From assembly GCF_001617365.1 (NCBI RefSeq), contig NZ_LVJR01000018.1, positions 1-64,000 of the forward strand: a stretch of 64,000 nucleotides of DNA, written 5' to 3'. Below are positions 1-9,580 of the stretch, piece after piece. The notes under the pieces were generated by a model. The model had not been told where the DNA came from. It ran no database searches and saw only the letters and a program-made list of their open reading frames with translations. Each line of letters opens with the position of its first letter. The first letter of the stretch is position 1. The DNA comes from Rhodanobacter sp. FW104-R8 (GTDB lineage: Bacteria > Pseudomonadota > Gammaproteobacteria > Xanthomonadales > Rhodanobacteraceae). The position numbers and the translations under genes were made by a program.

Positions 1-51
1 TGAGGCGGGGCGATCAGGCCGCGCAGCGGGCTAGGTCATGGATGACCTCGC

Positions 52-188
52 CTTTTCGCACGGGCAGGAGGCCCGTTCGAAAAGCCCGGCCCCGGCTCAC
101 GGACTTGCCGGGCGGGAGCCCGGCAAGCGCCAAGCGGGGTGGCCTTCTCTTTTGGGTTACTTTTCTCTTGGCCACGCAAGAGAAAAGT
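52..188. repeat. cluster of three consecutive palindromes (dispersed repeat)
   Basis: Three hairpins follow each other without a gene. Arms 52-64 and 72-84 match with one mismatch; arms 104-112 and 119-127 (CTTGCCGGG/CCCGGCAAG) match perfectly; arms 159-169 and 178-188 (ACTTTTCTCTT/AAGAGAAAAGT) match perfectly. The third, with its TTTTGGGTTACTTTTCTC context, resembles an intergenic repeat I associate with Xanthomonadales genomes. The rest of 1-435 shows no convincing gene, only a trace of another repeat (GAGCGGGCTCCTAC near 260-276). Confidence 0.6.
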
Positions 189-435
189 GACTCGGGCGCC
201 ATCGGCGCACGAAAGCTCTCCGCCCTGAGCCCGCATCAACGCGACAGAAGCATCGCCCGCGAGCGGGCTCCTACAACGATCCCGCGAGGTGGCTGTCGCA
301 GGCACACGAAAGCTCCGGTCTTGCGAGACAATAAATACCAGAAACCCCTGCCCCCCCGATTGACCCCCAACCGGAAACCCATCGTTCAGCCCCCGGCGCT
401 GGCGGCGCCGCCGGCGATCGGCCAGACTTCGCCGC

Positions 436-1056
436 ATGTCTCGTCTGCGTCCAAACTGCTGGCCGTGGTGTCTCGCGGCGATGCTGCTGCCGCTGGCAAC
501 GGCGCATGCCGCGCCGGCCGGCTGGCGCTACGACACCGTGCACAGCCAGGTCGTCTTCAGCATCAGCCACAACGGCTATTCGCGGCCGTTCGGGCGGCTG
601 CACATCGCGCGCGGCTGGTTGCGTTTCGACCCGGGCGACTGGAGCACGGCGGCGACCGAACTGGACATCGACCTGGCCGGCGTGGACATGGGCGATGCGG
701 CCTGGAACGCGGCGGTGTGCAAGCCGGCGCTGCTCGACTGCGAGCGGCAGCGCTATGCGCACTTCCGCAGCACCGGCGTGGAACGCCGGGACGACCAGCA
801 CGGCGTGCTGCACGGGGAGCTGACCCTGCACGGCGTGACCCGCCCGCTGGACCTGGCGTTCACCTTCAACCGCGCCGCCCGCACCCTCTACGAAACGCAC
901 GAGGTGGCGGGCTTCTCGGCCACCACCAGCCTGGATCGCAACGACTTCGGCATCACCGCCAACCCCAATTCGATCGGCGCGCACGTCAGCCTCTGGCTGG
1001 AGCTGGAAGCGCTCCGCGACGACCGCGCCACCTCGCCCACCAAGGAGCATCCATGA
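436..1056 (+). CDS. YceI family periplasmic protein
   Basis: A 206-residue exported protein. Residues 1-24 form a signal peptide ending near AHA. The mature part follows the YceI lipocalin-like pattern: a start of the type WRYDTVHSQVVFSISH, the internal LHGVTRPLDLAF strand and a C-terminal FGITANPNSIGAHVSLWLEL strand. YceI proteins bind isoprenoid or quinone-like lipids in the periplasm; the ligand here is unknown. The stop overlaps the start of the cytochrome b561 gene (ATGA), and a second YceI gene follows that, so the three form one operon. Confidence 0.88.
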   Translation: MSRLRPNCWPWCLAAMLLPLATAHAAPAGWRYDTVHSQVVFSISHNGYSRPFGRLHIARGWLRFDPGDWSTAATELDIDLAGVDMGDAAWNAAVCKPALLDCERQRYAHFRSTGVERRDDQHGVLHGELTLHGVTRPLDLAFTFNRAARTLYETHEVAGFSATTSLDRNDFGITANPNSIGAHVSLWLELEALRDDRATSPTKEHP

Positions 1057-1631
1057 GTCTGCGCAGCAACGACCGCCAATGGGGTTCGGTCGCCAAGTTC
1101 TTCCACTGGACCATCGCGCTGGGCATCCTCGGCAACGGCCTGTTCGGCCTGCTGATGGACCTGGCCAGCTCGCCGATGCAGAAGATCAACTGGCTGGCCC
1201 TGCACAAGTCGATCGGCCTCACCGTGCTGGCGCTGGTGCTGCTGCGCATCGCGTGGCGCTGGACCGACCACCGCCCGGCCGAGGAGCCGGCGCCGCGCTG
1301 GCAGCAACTCGCCGCGCAGGCGGCGCACGGCCTGCTGTACGTGTTGATCGTGCTGCTGCCGCTCAGCGGCTGGTGGTTCAACTCGGTCACCGGCAAGCCG
1401 CTGCAGTGGTTCAAGCTGTTCAACCTGCCGGCGCTGGTGCAGAAGAACGACGCGCTGCGCCACTTCGCGCACGGCGTGCACGAGTACCTGTTCTGGTTCC
1501 TGCTGCTGGTGCTGGTGGCGCATGTCGGCGGCGCGCTGAAACACCACCTGCTCGATCACGACAACGTGCTGCGCCGGATGCTGCCGTTCGGCCGCCTGCG
1601 CGCACGCCCCGCTTCCGAAGGAGATCACTGA
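1053..1631 (+). CDS. cytochrome b561 family protein
   Basis: A 192-residue four-helix membrane protein. Membrane segments lie near residues 18-36, 50-70, 95-115 and 150-172. Histidines in or near the helices (H18, H51, one in AAHGLLY and one in LVAHVGG) fit the bis-haem b ligation of prokaryotic b561 proteins, which pass electrons between quinol and acceptors. The ATG at 1053 overlaps the previous stop. The frame stays open far upstream, but that upstream part is a shadow of the YceI gene and the repeat region. Between two YceI genes it probably works with their lipid ligand. Confidence 0.9.
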   Translation: MSLRSNDRQWGSVAKFFHWTIALGILGNGLFGLLMDLASSPMQKINWLALHKSIGLTVLALVLLRIAWRWTDHRPAEEPAPRWQQLAAQAAHGLLYVLIVLLPLSGWWFNSVTGKPLQWFKLFNLPALVQKNDALRHFAHGVHEYLFWFLLLVLVAHVGGALKHHLLDHDNVLRRMLPFGRLRARPASEGDH

Positions 1632-2179
1632 TGAAACGTCTTGCCATCCTGCTGCTGGCGCTCGCCCTGCCCTGCGTCGCCGCGGCCACCGACTACACCG
1701 TGCAGCCGGCGTCCAGCACGCTAGGCTTCAGCAACACCTTCCAGGGCGAATCGTTCGACGGCCGCTTCGGCCAGTGGACCGCCACGATCAGCTACGACCC
1801 CGCCCACCTCGCCGCATCGAAGTTCGACGTGGAGGTGAACCTGGCCAGCGTGAAGACCGGCGACAAGGACCGCGACGGCGCGCTGCCCGGCGCGGACTTC
1901 TTCGACGTGGCGAAATTCCCGAAGGCGCACTTCGTCACCACCGGCTTCCGCCAGAGCGGCGGCAAGGTGGTCGCCGATGGCACGCTCACCCTGCGCGGGG
2001 TGACCAAACCCATGAGCCTCGAGGTGACGTTCAAGCCGCAGGCCGGCGGCGCCACGCTGGACGTGGCCGGCACGGTGAAGCGGCTGGACTTCGGCGTGGG
2101 CACCGGCGACTACGCCGACACCTCGGTGATCGGCGGCGACGTGAAGGTCACCGCGCACCTGCAGTTGGCGCCGAAGTAA
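1631..2179 (+). CDS. YceI family periplasmic protein (second copy)
   Basis: A 182-residue protein with signal peptide MKRLAILLLALALPCVAAA and a complete YceI domain: DYTVQPASSTLGFSNT at the start, LRGVTKPMSLEVTF in the middle and DVKVTAHLQL at the end. It keeps GALPGADFFDVAKFP, the motif that in this family surrounds the lipid pocket. Its start overlaps the b561 stop by one base (TGATG), so translational coupling is likely. It is more canonical than the YceI copy at 436. Confidence 0.92.
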   Translation: MKRLAILLLALALPCVAAATDYTVQPASSTLGFSNTFQGESFDGRFGQWTATISYDPAHLAASKFDVEVNLASVKTGDKDRDGALPGADFFDVAKFPKAHFVTTGFRQSGGKVVADGTLTLRGVTKPMSLEVTFKPQAGGATLDVAGTVKRLDFGVGTGDYADTSVIGGDVKVTAHLQLAPK

Positions 2180-2188
2180 GCCGCCGCG

Positions 2189-3553
2189 ATGGCGAGCGAC
2201 ACGCTGTGGCGGCGCCTGCGCGGCTGGGTCGCGCGGGGGCCCGCCGTCGCCACGCCTGCACCGCGCGCGGCCACCGACCCGACGCCGGTGGCCGACAGCC
2301 TGCGCGCGCTGCTGGATGACCCGACCATCCCGGCCGCGGTGCGCAGCGAGCTGGCCGGCGACTTCGGCCGCATCGAGGCCATGCTGGACAAGCTCGAGCG
2401 CGGCGAGCTGCACGTGGCCGTGTTCGGCCGCGTCTCCACCGGCAAGTCGGCGCTGGGCAACGCGCTGCTCGGCCGCGAGGCGTTCGCCGTGGGCGTCCTG
2501 CACGGCACCACCACCGACGCCGAGCACGCCATGCTGGACGAGGCGCAGCACGACGGCCTGGTGCTGATCGACACACCCGGCATCAACGAGCTGGACGGCG
2601 AGGCACGCGAACGCCTCGCGTTCGAGGTGGCCGAGGTCAGCGACCTGGTGGTGTTCGTCGGCGACGGCGACCTCACCCGCGAGGAACTCGACGCGCTGAA
2701 GACGCTTGCCGCCACCCAGCGTCCGCTGCTGTTGGCATTGAACAAGGCCGACCGGTACAGACCGGACGAACTGCACAGCCTGCTGCAGCACCTGCGCCGG
2801 CGCGTGGCCGGCCTGGTGCGCGCGGAAGACGTGCTCGCGGTGGCCGCGCGGCCGGCGCCGCAGCGGCTGGTCGAGATCGACGCGCGCGGCCACGAACACC
2901 TCCGCGAGCAGGCAGGCACGCTCGACGTGGCCGCCCTGCGCGAGCGGCTGCTGGCGATCGCCGCGCGCGAGGGCAAGACGCTGTCGGCGATCAACGCCGG
3001 GCTGTACGCCGGCCGGCTCACCGACCAGGTCAGCGCGCGCATCGCGCAGACCCGGCAGGCGGTGGCGGCGAAACTTATCCGCCAGTACTGCCTGGCCAAG
3101 GGCGTGGCGGTGGCGCTGAACCCGATCCCGGTGGCCGACCTGCTCGCCGCCGCCGGGCTGGACGCGGCGATGGTGGTACAGCTGTCGCGCGTGTACGGCC
3201 TGCCGCTGACCCGCGCCGAATCCGGCCGGCTGGTGGCGGTGATCTCCGCCCAGCTGGCCGCGCTGATGGGTGCGATCTGGGGCATGCAGCTGGTCGCCTC
3301 GGCGCTGAAGGGCGTCAGCGCCGGGCTATCGGTGCTGATCACCGCCGCCGCGCAGGGTGCGCTGGGCTGGTACGCCACGGTGCTGATCGGCCGCGCCGCC
3401 GAACGCTACCTGGTCGCCGGCAAGTCCTGGGGCGAAGCCGGCGCCAAGCGCGCCGTCGCCGACATCGTCGCCGGCCTCGACCGCGATTCGATCCTGCGCG
3501 AGGCGCGCGAGGAGATCCTGCTCCGGCTCAGGAACCCTGGCGCCGCCCGCTGA
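2189..3553 (+). CDS. Era-like GTPase with C-terminal DUF697
   Basis: A 454-residue GTPase. The G1 loop GRVSTGKS is at residues 80-87, switch I threonines at about 107-109, G3 DTPG at 128-131 and G4 NKAD at 185-188. The C-terminal third is hydrophobic and Ala/Gly-rich, with probable membrane segments, as in the YcjF/DUF697 group. These are membrane-associated dynamin- or Era-like GTPases of unclear role. It starts nine bases after the second YceI gene and may be the last gene of that operon. Confidence 0.82.
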   Translation: MASDTLWRRLRGWVARGPAVATPAPRAATDPTPVADSLRALLDDPTIPAAVRSELAGDFGRIEAMLDKLERGELHVAVFGRVSTGKSALGNALLGREAFAVGVLHGTTTDAEHAMLDEAQHDGLVLIDTPGINELDGEARERLAFEVAEVSDLVVFVGDGDLTREELDALKTLAATQRPLLLALNKADRYRPDELHSLLQHLRRRVAGLVRAEDVLAVAARPAPQRLVEIDARGHEHLREQAGTLDVAALRERLLAIAAREGKTLSAINAGLYAGRLTDQVSARIAQTRQAVAAKLIRQYCLAKGVAVALNPIPVADLLAAAGLDAAMVVQLSRVYGLPLTRAESGRLVAVISAQLAALMGAIWGMQLVASALKGVSAGLSVLITAAAQGALGWYATVLIGRAAERYLVAGKSWGEAGAKRAVADIVAGLDRDSILREAREEILLRLRNPGAAR

Positions 3554-3608
3554 ACCGATAGAGTCCGATAGTTCTTGCGGGATACGCCGCATGCACGGCG
3601 ATCGCGCC

Positions 3609-3614
3609 TAGAAT
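3609..3614 (+). promoter_or_regulatory. candidate -10 box (TAGAAT) before the DUF4337 gene
   Basis: TAGAAT lies 34 bases before the ATG at 3649, in the 95-base gap after the GTPase gene. No good -35 box at normal spacing was seen, so this is a weak call. Confidence 0.3.
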
Positions 3615-3648
3615 CCGCATCCCACCCAGCCGGCTGATCGGAGAGCGC

Positions 3649-4221
3649 ATGTCAGAAGAATTCGAAGTCCGTGGAGTGCACGAGGACCACCTGGACGAAG
3701 CCGCCGAACGCGAGCCCCGCGGCATGGCCGGCCGGCTGGCGGTGATCACCGCCATCCTGGCCACCATGGGCGCCATGTTCTCGTACATGGCGGGCAGCAC
3801 CCAGGCCGAGGCGGCCCTGCTCAAGAACGACGCCGCCATCAGGAAAACCGAAGCGGCCAACCAGTGGAACTACTACCAGGCGAAGGGCAACAAGCTGAAC
3901 CTGAGCGAGCTCGGCATGGAGCTGTCCAGCGATGTGCGCAAGCCGTTCTTCGCGGCCGAGATGAAGCGCTACGAGGCGCAGAAGGCCGAGATCAAGCTCG
4001 CCGCCGACAAGCTCGAACAGGCTTCGGCCGCGCTCGACGAAAAGAGCGAGGCGCAGATGCACCGCCATCACCGCTGGGCGCAGGCCACGATGCTGCTGCA
4101 GATCGGCATCGCCATGGCCGCGATCGCGCTGCTCACCCGCAAGCAGTGGCTGGGCAGGCTGGTGCTCGTGATGGGCGGCCTCGGCCTCGTCGTCGGCACG
4201 CTGGCGTATTTCGGCGTCTGA
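3649..4221 (+). CDS. DUF4337 membrane protein
   Basis: A 190-residue protein that fits the DUF4337 layout: a charged acidic N-terminus, a membrane segment at about residues 27-47, an alpha-helical central region rich in Ala, Lys and Glu (about 50-130) and two membrane segments near the C-terminus (about 138-155 and 166-188). The central helix includes NQWNYYQAKGNK, which is typical of the family. The function is unknown. GGAGAG upstream of the ATG serves as ribosome binding site. It appears to be transcribed alone. Confidence 0.75.
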   Translation: MSEEFEVRGVHEDHLDEAAEREPRGMAGRLAVITAILATMGAMFSYMAGSTQAEAALLKNDAAIRKTEAANQWNYYQAKGNKLNLSELGMELSSDVRKPFFAAEMKRYEAQKAEIKLAADKLEQASAALDEKSEAQMHRHHRWAQATMLLQIGIAMAAIALLTRKQWLGRLVLVMGGLGLVVGTLAYFGV

Positions 4222-4314
4222 AAGCTGGCCGGTGGTCCATCCCGACATGCAGCCGTTGCCGCGGTGCGCAGGGAGATCCTCGATCGGCAGAGAACCCGCG
4301 GCCCTTGGCCTGAT

Positions 4315-4446
4315 GTTCCTCCCCCCGCTCGCAGGGGGAGGTCGGAGGAGGTTGTTCTGGCTTGCGGGAAAGATCAAGAGCGAACCCCTCACCTGAGGGA
4401 CTCCCTCCGGTCGCCCAGCCCTCCCCTGCCTTGCAGGGTAGGGAGC
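4315..4446 (-). repeat. REPIN-like paired palindrome (family R1), copy 1
   Basis: Read on the minus strand it has a GC-rich hairpin GCTCCCTAC..CTGC..GCAGGGGAGGG, then GAGGGGTTCGCTCTTGATCTT, and a second hairpin of inverse sense with CTCCCCCTGC..GCGGGGGGAGGAAC. The same plan recurs at 12548-12660 and 23509-23620. Two inverted REP-like hairpins joined by a short linker are the definition of a REPIN. This copy is less perfect than the other two and fills the gap between DUF4337 and the glutaredoxin-like gene. Confidence 0.65.
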
Positions 4447-4677
4447 TTACTTCGACAGGAACGCGCGCACGGCCGCCGCATCGAACGGCCAGTCCAGCTC
4501 GCGGCCGTCGCGCGCATCGCGCAGCACCGGCACGCGGGTGCCGTAGCGCTGCTCCAGTTCGTCCGCATCGTCCACCCACACGCTGTCGAAATCCGGCGCG
4601 TGCGCCTCGGCCATGACGGCGAGCGCGCAATCGCACAGGTGGCAGTAGTCGCGCTGGTACAGGATCAGGTCGGACAT
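4447..4677 (-). CDS. glutaredoxin-like thiol protein
   Basis: A 76-residue protein with a CHLC dithiol motif at about residues 12-15 (YCHLCDCA), followed by a beta-strand with VWVDDAD and the cis-proline segment TRVPVLRD. This is the short glutaredoxin-like group (Pfam DUF836), probably a cytoplasmic thiol-disulphide protein. A further Cys right after the motif (CHLCDC) is unusual. It is divergent from sdaA, with 77 bases between the two starts. Confidence 0.8.
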   Translation of the reverse strand: MSDLILYQRDYCHLCDCALAVMAEAHAPDFDSVWVDDADELEQRYGTRVPVLRDARDGRELDWPFDAAAVRAFLSK

Positions 4678-4693
4678 GCGCTTGCGAATGGAC

Positions 4694-4721
4694 TGCCAAA
4701 GCCAAGGGTGCCGCGTAGAAT
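4694..4721 (+). promoter_or_regulatory. candidate promoter of sdaA
   Basis: TGCCAA at 4694-4699 and TAGAAT at 4716-4721, spaced 16 bases, lie 34 bases before the sdaA start. The -10 match is good and the -35 is weak. Confidence 0.35.
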
Positions 4722-4754
4722 AGCCGGTTCATTCACTTCGCCAGCAGCGCATCC

Positions 4755-6137
<1,383 letters not shown>

Positions 6138-6161
6138 AGCCCTGCCGGTGAGCGACGCTGC

Positions 6162-6229
6162 GTAGGGCGGGCACGGCCCGCCGGCTCTTGCTTTGTTGAA
6201 TCCAGAGCGGCGGACAGTGTCCGCCCTAC
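6162..6229. repeat. palindromic dispersed repeat (family R2), copy 1
   Basis: A 68-base element bounded by GTAGGGCGG and CCGCCCTAC, with inner hairpins GGGC..GCCC and GCGGACAGTGTCCGC and the linker CCGGCTCTTGCTTTG. The same linker and arms recur at 21380-21452. It sits just after sdaA. Confidence 0.65.
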
Positions 6230-6248
6230 ACGACCTGGGGCCACTCGG

Positions 6249-6695
6249 CTATCGGCGGCTATCCGTTTTTGCGCCAGCGCGGCGCTTGATTGAGGTCGAC
6301 CGTCTCGAAGGCGGTGCCGCCAAGGCAAGGATCACGTCGCACACGACCTTCTGCTGCGCAGCCGGCAGTGCCCGGTAGATATCGAAGACCTTCTGGTCGT
6401 CGTAGGTCGGCGCCTCTTCCTTGACCTGTCTGGCGCCACGCTTTCCGTGCACGGCCCGATCGCCGAACCGCAGGAAATCCGGGCTTTCCTTCAGCCAGTC
6501 GGCCAGCACGACCAGCTTGTCCTGCTCGGGAATCCCCTTGCCGTTCAACCAGCGCGAAGCCGTCTGGAACACCACCGAGGTGCCCGGAAAGCGCAGGTTG
6601 AACTGCGTGACCAGCACCCCCGGGCGCGGCTCGTGGCCCTGCGCGAGCATCGCGGCAGCCAGGCGTTTCGAGAATTCGGCGCGTTCGTTGCTCAT
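6249..6695 (-). CDS. putative phage-repressor-like transcriptional regulator
   Basis: A 148-residue protein. Residues 5-75 have the pattern of a short N-terminal DNA-binding domain found in lambda-repressor-like regulators: a FSKRLAAAML helix, then VVFQTASRWLNGKGIPEQDKL, which reads as helix-turn-helix with a recognition helix. The C-terminus is basic and has no peptidase domain. It is divergent from mod with 77 bases between the starts, and that gap carries a perfect inverted repeat. I infer that it controls the type III restriction system and itself. The ATG at 6695 has only a weak upstream GGA. Confidence 0.65.
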   Translation of the reverse strand: MSNERAEFSKRLAAAMLAQGHEPRPGVLVTQFNLRFPGTSVVFQTASRWLNGKGIPEQDKLVVLADWLKESPDFLRFGDRAVHGKRGARQVKEEAPTYDDQKVFDIYRALPAAQQKVVCDVILALAAPPSRRSTSIKRRAGAKTDSRR

Positions 6696-6747
6696 TCCAT
6701 GGCAACTTAGCGGCCGCCCAGCCTACCGGTTAACGTACAGAGTTCAC

Positions 6748-6753
6748 TATGAT
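6748..6753 (+). promoter_or_regulatory. -10 box (TATGAT) for mod
   Basis: TATGAT matches the sigma-70 -10 consensus at five of six positions and lies 20 bases before the mod start. No good -35 was found, and the box overlaps the operator candidate at 6751-6771, as expected for a repressed promoter. Confidence 0.45.
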
Positions 6754-6771
6754 TAACGTTTGACGTTAATC
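6751..6771. promoter_or_regulatory. candidate operator between the regulator and mod
   Basis: GATTAACGT-TTG-ACGTTAATC is a perfect 9-base inverted repeat. A third copy of the half-site TTAACGT is at 6730-6736, 23 bases from the copy at 6753-6759. The palindrome overlaps the mod -10 box and ends one base before the mod start codon, so a bound repressor would block mod. The likely binder is the product of the divergent regulator gene at 6249. Confidence 0.6.
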
Positions 6772-6772
6772 C

Positions 6773-8782
6773 ATGGGGAACGGCCGCGTGACCAATTCAC
6801 TGCTGGAACAGCTGCCGGAGATCATCAGGGAAGGCCGCAAGCAGGCCGAGAAGATCCTGGAGAGCCTGGAAGGACGCCACCGGGTCAGCCTGCAGACACG
6901 CGAGTGGGTGCTGCCGTCGAAGGACACGCGCGACGGCGACTGGATCACCGCGGCGAACCGGCAGGCGCACCTGGGCGACGAAGGCACGGCCGACTGGACC
7001 AACCGGCTGATCTACGGCGACAACCTGCTGGCGATGGCCGCCCTGCTCGCCGGCGACGAACACACGCCCAGCCTGCGCGGCAAGGTCGACCTGATCTACA
7101 TCGACCCGCCGTTCGACTCCAAGGCCGACTACCGCACCAAGGTGTCGCTGCCTGGCGTAGAGCTGGAGCAGAAGCCGACGGTGATCGAGCAGTTCGCATA
7201 TTCCGATACATGGTCGCAAGGGACGGCGTCATATCTCGAAATGATTACCCCGCGACTGGTGCTCATGCGGGAGCTACTCGCGGACACCGGCTCGATCCAC
7301 GTTCACTTGGGCATTCAGGTCAGCCACTACGTGAAGATCGTGATGGACGAAATCTTCGGCAAGGACAATTTTGTCCAGGAAGTCATTTGGGCCTATGGCT
7401 CACCTTCTGGAGGTCGAGCAGCCGGCCCCAAGATGGTCAAGATCCACGAATACATCGCGCATTACGCGAAAAGTTATGACAACCGCTACACCAAGAAGGT
7501 GTATTTGCCATACGAGCAGAAATACATCGACGACTGGTTCAAATACACGGACGAGGATGGGCGCCGATATCGCATCCGACTGCGTGGCAAAGACGACGAA
7601 GGCGAGAACATTGTTGATCGCCAGTACCTGGACGAAAGCAAGGGGCTGCCAGCTTCGACGGTGTGGACTGATATCAAACAGATCTATGCTGATCCACGCG
7701 CCTACAAAGAAAACCAGGCTAAGCACTCGGAAATCACTGGCTACGACACACAGAAGCCGGAACGTTTGCTGGAACGCATTATCGAGCACTCCTGCCCAAA
7801 CACGGGCCTCGTCGCCGATTTCAACGGCGGCTCCGGCACCACCGCCGCCGTCGCCGAGAAGCTCGGCCGCCGCTGGATCACCACCGATCTCGGCAAGCCG
7901 GCCTGCATGATCATGCGCAAGCGGCTGATCGACCAGGGCGCCAAGCCCTTCCTGTACCAGGCGATCGGTGATTACCAGGTCGAGGCGGCGAAGAGTTCGC
8001 TGGGGCGCAAGTTCCGCGTGGGCGACCTGTCGGGGATCGTGCTTTCGCTGTACGGCGCGCTTCCGCTGCAGCCGGAAGACAACCCGCTGCGCAATCTCGG
8101 CGCGGTGGTGTACGGCGGCAAGAAGACCCTGGTGCTGGTGGACTCGCCGAACAAGCTCACCGGCGACGCCACCTTGCGCAAGGCGATCGCGCAGCGCGAG
8201 CACCTGCTCGGCGGCTGGGATCGGGTGGTGGTGCTGGGCTGGAACTTCGAGCCGTCGATCGGGCAGAGCATCACCGCGCTGAACGACCCGCGGCTGGAAG
8301 TGCTGGTGATCCCGCCCGACCTGCTCGACCGCCTGCGCAAGAAGGGTGGCATCGAGAAGCTGCGCGGCCAGGTGCGCTTTTCCAGCCTGCAGTACCTCAC
8401 GATCAAGCCGGTGCAACGCCAGCGCAGCGGCGACGAGGAGCAGTTGCAGGTTACGCTGGACAACTACGTGCTGCTCTCGCCCGAGGCGATCAACCTGGAC
8501 GAGGAGAACCGGAAGAAGCTGCTCAAGGTGGCCAACGCCGAACCGCTTGCGCTGATCGAGTACTGGGCGGTGGATCCGGACTACGACGGTGCGGTGTTCC
8601 GCTCCGTGTGGCAGGACTACCGCGGCAACACCGCCAACGACGATGACGCATTGCGCGCGGTGACCGCCGCGAACTTCAACGTGCCGCACAAGGCTGGCGA
8701 GCGCCGCGTCTGCGTGCGCGTGGTCGATGTGTTCGGCTTCGAGGCCGAGGTGGTGCAGGTGGTGGCGGAGGGAGGGAAGTGA
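6773..8782 (+). CDS. mod: type III restriction-modification methyltransferase subunit Mod
   Basis: A 669-residue N6-adenine/N4-cytosine methyltransferase. Catalytic motif IV DPPF is at residues 111-114 and the SAM-binding motif FNGGSGTT at about 349-356. This order (IV before I) is the beta class, which includes type III Mod proteins. The target-recognition region lies between them (about 140-340) and is visibly less GC-rich than both flanks. The C-terminal 300 residues are typical of Mod. It acts with Res, encoded at 9581, which is separated from it by an inverted higBA pair. Confidence 0.92.
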   Translation: MGNGRVTNSLLEQLPEIIREGRKQAEKILESLEGRHRVSLQTREWVLPSKDTRDGDWITAANRQAHLGDEGTADWTNRLIYGDNLLAMAALLAGDEHTPSLRGKVDLIYIDPPFDSKADYRTKVSLPGVELEQKPTVIEQFAYSDTWSQGTASYLEMITPRLVLMRELLADTGSIHVHLGIQVSHYVKIVMDEIFGKDNFVQEVIWAYGSPSGGRAAGPKMVKIHEYIAHYAKSYDNRYTKKVYLPYEQKYIDDWFKYTDEDGRRYRIRLRGKDDEGENIVDRQYLDESKGLPASTVWTDIKQIYADPRAYKENQAKHSEITGYDTQKPERLLERIIEHSCPNTGLVADFNGGSGTTAAVAEKLGRRWITTDLGKPACMIMRKRLIDQGAKPFLYQAIGDYQVEAAKSSLGRKFRVGDLSGIVLSLYGALPLQPEDNPLRNLGAVVYGGKKTLVLVDSPNKLTGDATLRKAIAQREHLLGGWDRVVVLGWNFEPSIGQSITALNDPRLEVLVIPPDLLDRLRKKGGIEKLRGQVRFSSLQYLTIKPVQRQRSGDEEQLQVTLDNYVLLSPEAINLDEENRKKLLKVANAEPLALIEYWAVDPDYDGAVFRSVWQDYRGNTANDDDALRAVTAANFNVPHKAGERRVCVRVVDVFGFEAEVVQVVAEGGK

Positions 8783-8806
8783 TGGCTCGCGAGACGCTCC
8801 GGCCCT

Positions 8807-8884
8807 CGTCATTCCAGCGAAAGCTGGAATCCAGCGTCTTTACCTGCCAGGAGTCGCTGGATTCCCGTCTTCGCGGGAATGACG
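8807..8884. repeat. palindromic dispersed repeat (CATTCC..GGAATG type)
   Basis: A 78-base inverted element that starts CGTCATTCCAGCGAAAGCTGG and ends TTCGCGGGAATGACG. Inner hairpins are CCAGC..GCTGG and TCCCG..CGGGA. Elements of this form are widespread between genes in GC-rich Proteobacteria. It fills the gap between mod and higA and may end both transcripts. Confidence 0.6.
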
Positions 8885-8895
8885 GCAAAAAGCAT

Positions 8896-9201
8896 TCAGG
8901 CTGCCAACCGCTGAACTTTACGCAGACTGTCCTTGATATCGCGCTCGGCGATTTTGAGGTCGTAGTCAGTCTGCCAGTTCAGCCACATTTGCGGCGTCTG
9001 GCCAAAGGCGCGACCAAACCGCAACGCAAGCTCTGCGGTCACCGGACGTTCGCCACGGATCACGTGCGAAATACGCATCGGCGAAACTCCGACCACGCGA
9101 GCGAAAGCCGCCTGACTCATGCCGAGATCACTCAGGATCTCTTCAAGCAGTTCGCCGGGGTGAATGGGCGGCAGACCGTTTTTGGTGGCGGGTATGGACA
9201 T
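8896..9201 (-). CDS. higA: HigA-type antitoxin (XRE family)
   Basis: A 101-residue antitoxin. It begins with IHPGELLEEILSDLGMSQAAFARVVGVS, an XRE helix-turn-helix with the HPGE(I/L)L signature of HigA/VapI proteins, then RISHVIRGERPVTAELALRFGRAFG and the W-rich end WLNWQTDYDL. It follows the toxin gene by 12 bases, the usual toxin-first order of higBA. It should neutralise HigB and bind the operator at 9535-9557. Confidence 0.92.
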   Translation of the reverse strand: MSIPATKNGLPPIHPGELLEEILSDLGMSQAAFARVVGVSPMRISHVIRGERPVTAELALRFGRAFGQTPQMWLNWQTDYDLKIAERDIKDSLRKVQRLAA

Positions 9202-9213
9202 GTATGCAGTTCC

Positions 9214-9495
9214 TCAGTGGTAGTCGACGATCTCGACATCGAAGGCATCGCCGCCCTCAAAACGAAAACACAGCCGCCATTGCTCGTTGACGCGAATGCT
9301 CCATTGGCCAGCTCGATCTCCTTTCAAGGCTTCGAGACGATTGGAGGGCGGCTTGCGCAGATCCTCGACCCGGTTGGCGAGATGCAAGTGCTGCAGGCGT
9401 CCGATCGCGCGACGCGCGATATCCGGTGGAAACCGCTTGGCGGCTCCGGTGGAAAACAAGCGCTCCGTCTCCCTGTCGGCAAAGCTCCTGATCAC
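9214..9495 (-). CDS. higB: HigB-type toxin (RelE superfamily mRNA interferase)
   Basis: A 93-residue toxin read from a GTG at 9495, which has an AGGAG box seven bases upstream. The frame stays open to an ATG at 9666, but that extension would cross the operator and promoter. Family features are IRSFADRETERLF at the start, LRKPPSNRLEALKGDR in the middle and the strands WSIRVNEQWRLCFRF and FDVEIVDYH at the end. HigB toxins cut mRNA on the ribosome. The length matches the family (about 92). Confidence 0.9.
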   Translation of the reverse strand: MIRSFADRETERLFSTGAAKRFPPDIARRAIGRLQHLHLANRVEDLRKPPSNRLEALKGDRAGQWSIRVNEQWRLCFRFEGGDAFDVEIVDYH

Positions 9496-9534
9496 CTGGT
9501 CACTCCTGTTTACCTGGCCGGCTTTCGCCCGACC

Positions 9535-9563
9535 ATCGTAAACAATATGTTTACGATGCGCAA
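9535..9563 (-). promoter_or_regulatory. higBA promoter with embedded operator
   Basis: On the minus strand, TTGCGC (9563-9558) and TACGAT (9540-9535) are spaced exactly 17 bases. The inverted repeat ATCGTAAAC-AATAT-GTTTACGAT at 9535-9557 fills the spacer and the -10 box, so HigA binding would shut the promoter. The same palindrome lies 24 bases before the res start on the other strand. Confidence 0.7.
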
Positions 9564-9580
9564 GCATGGGGAGCAAGACC

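Noticed and set aside
42-1052. Long in-frame extension upstream of the cytochrome b561 gene
   Set aside because: It runs through a repeat cluster and out of frame through the YceI gene; its composition is Arg/Ala shadow sequence and the family starts at 1053.
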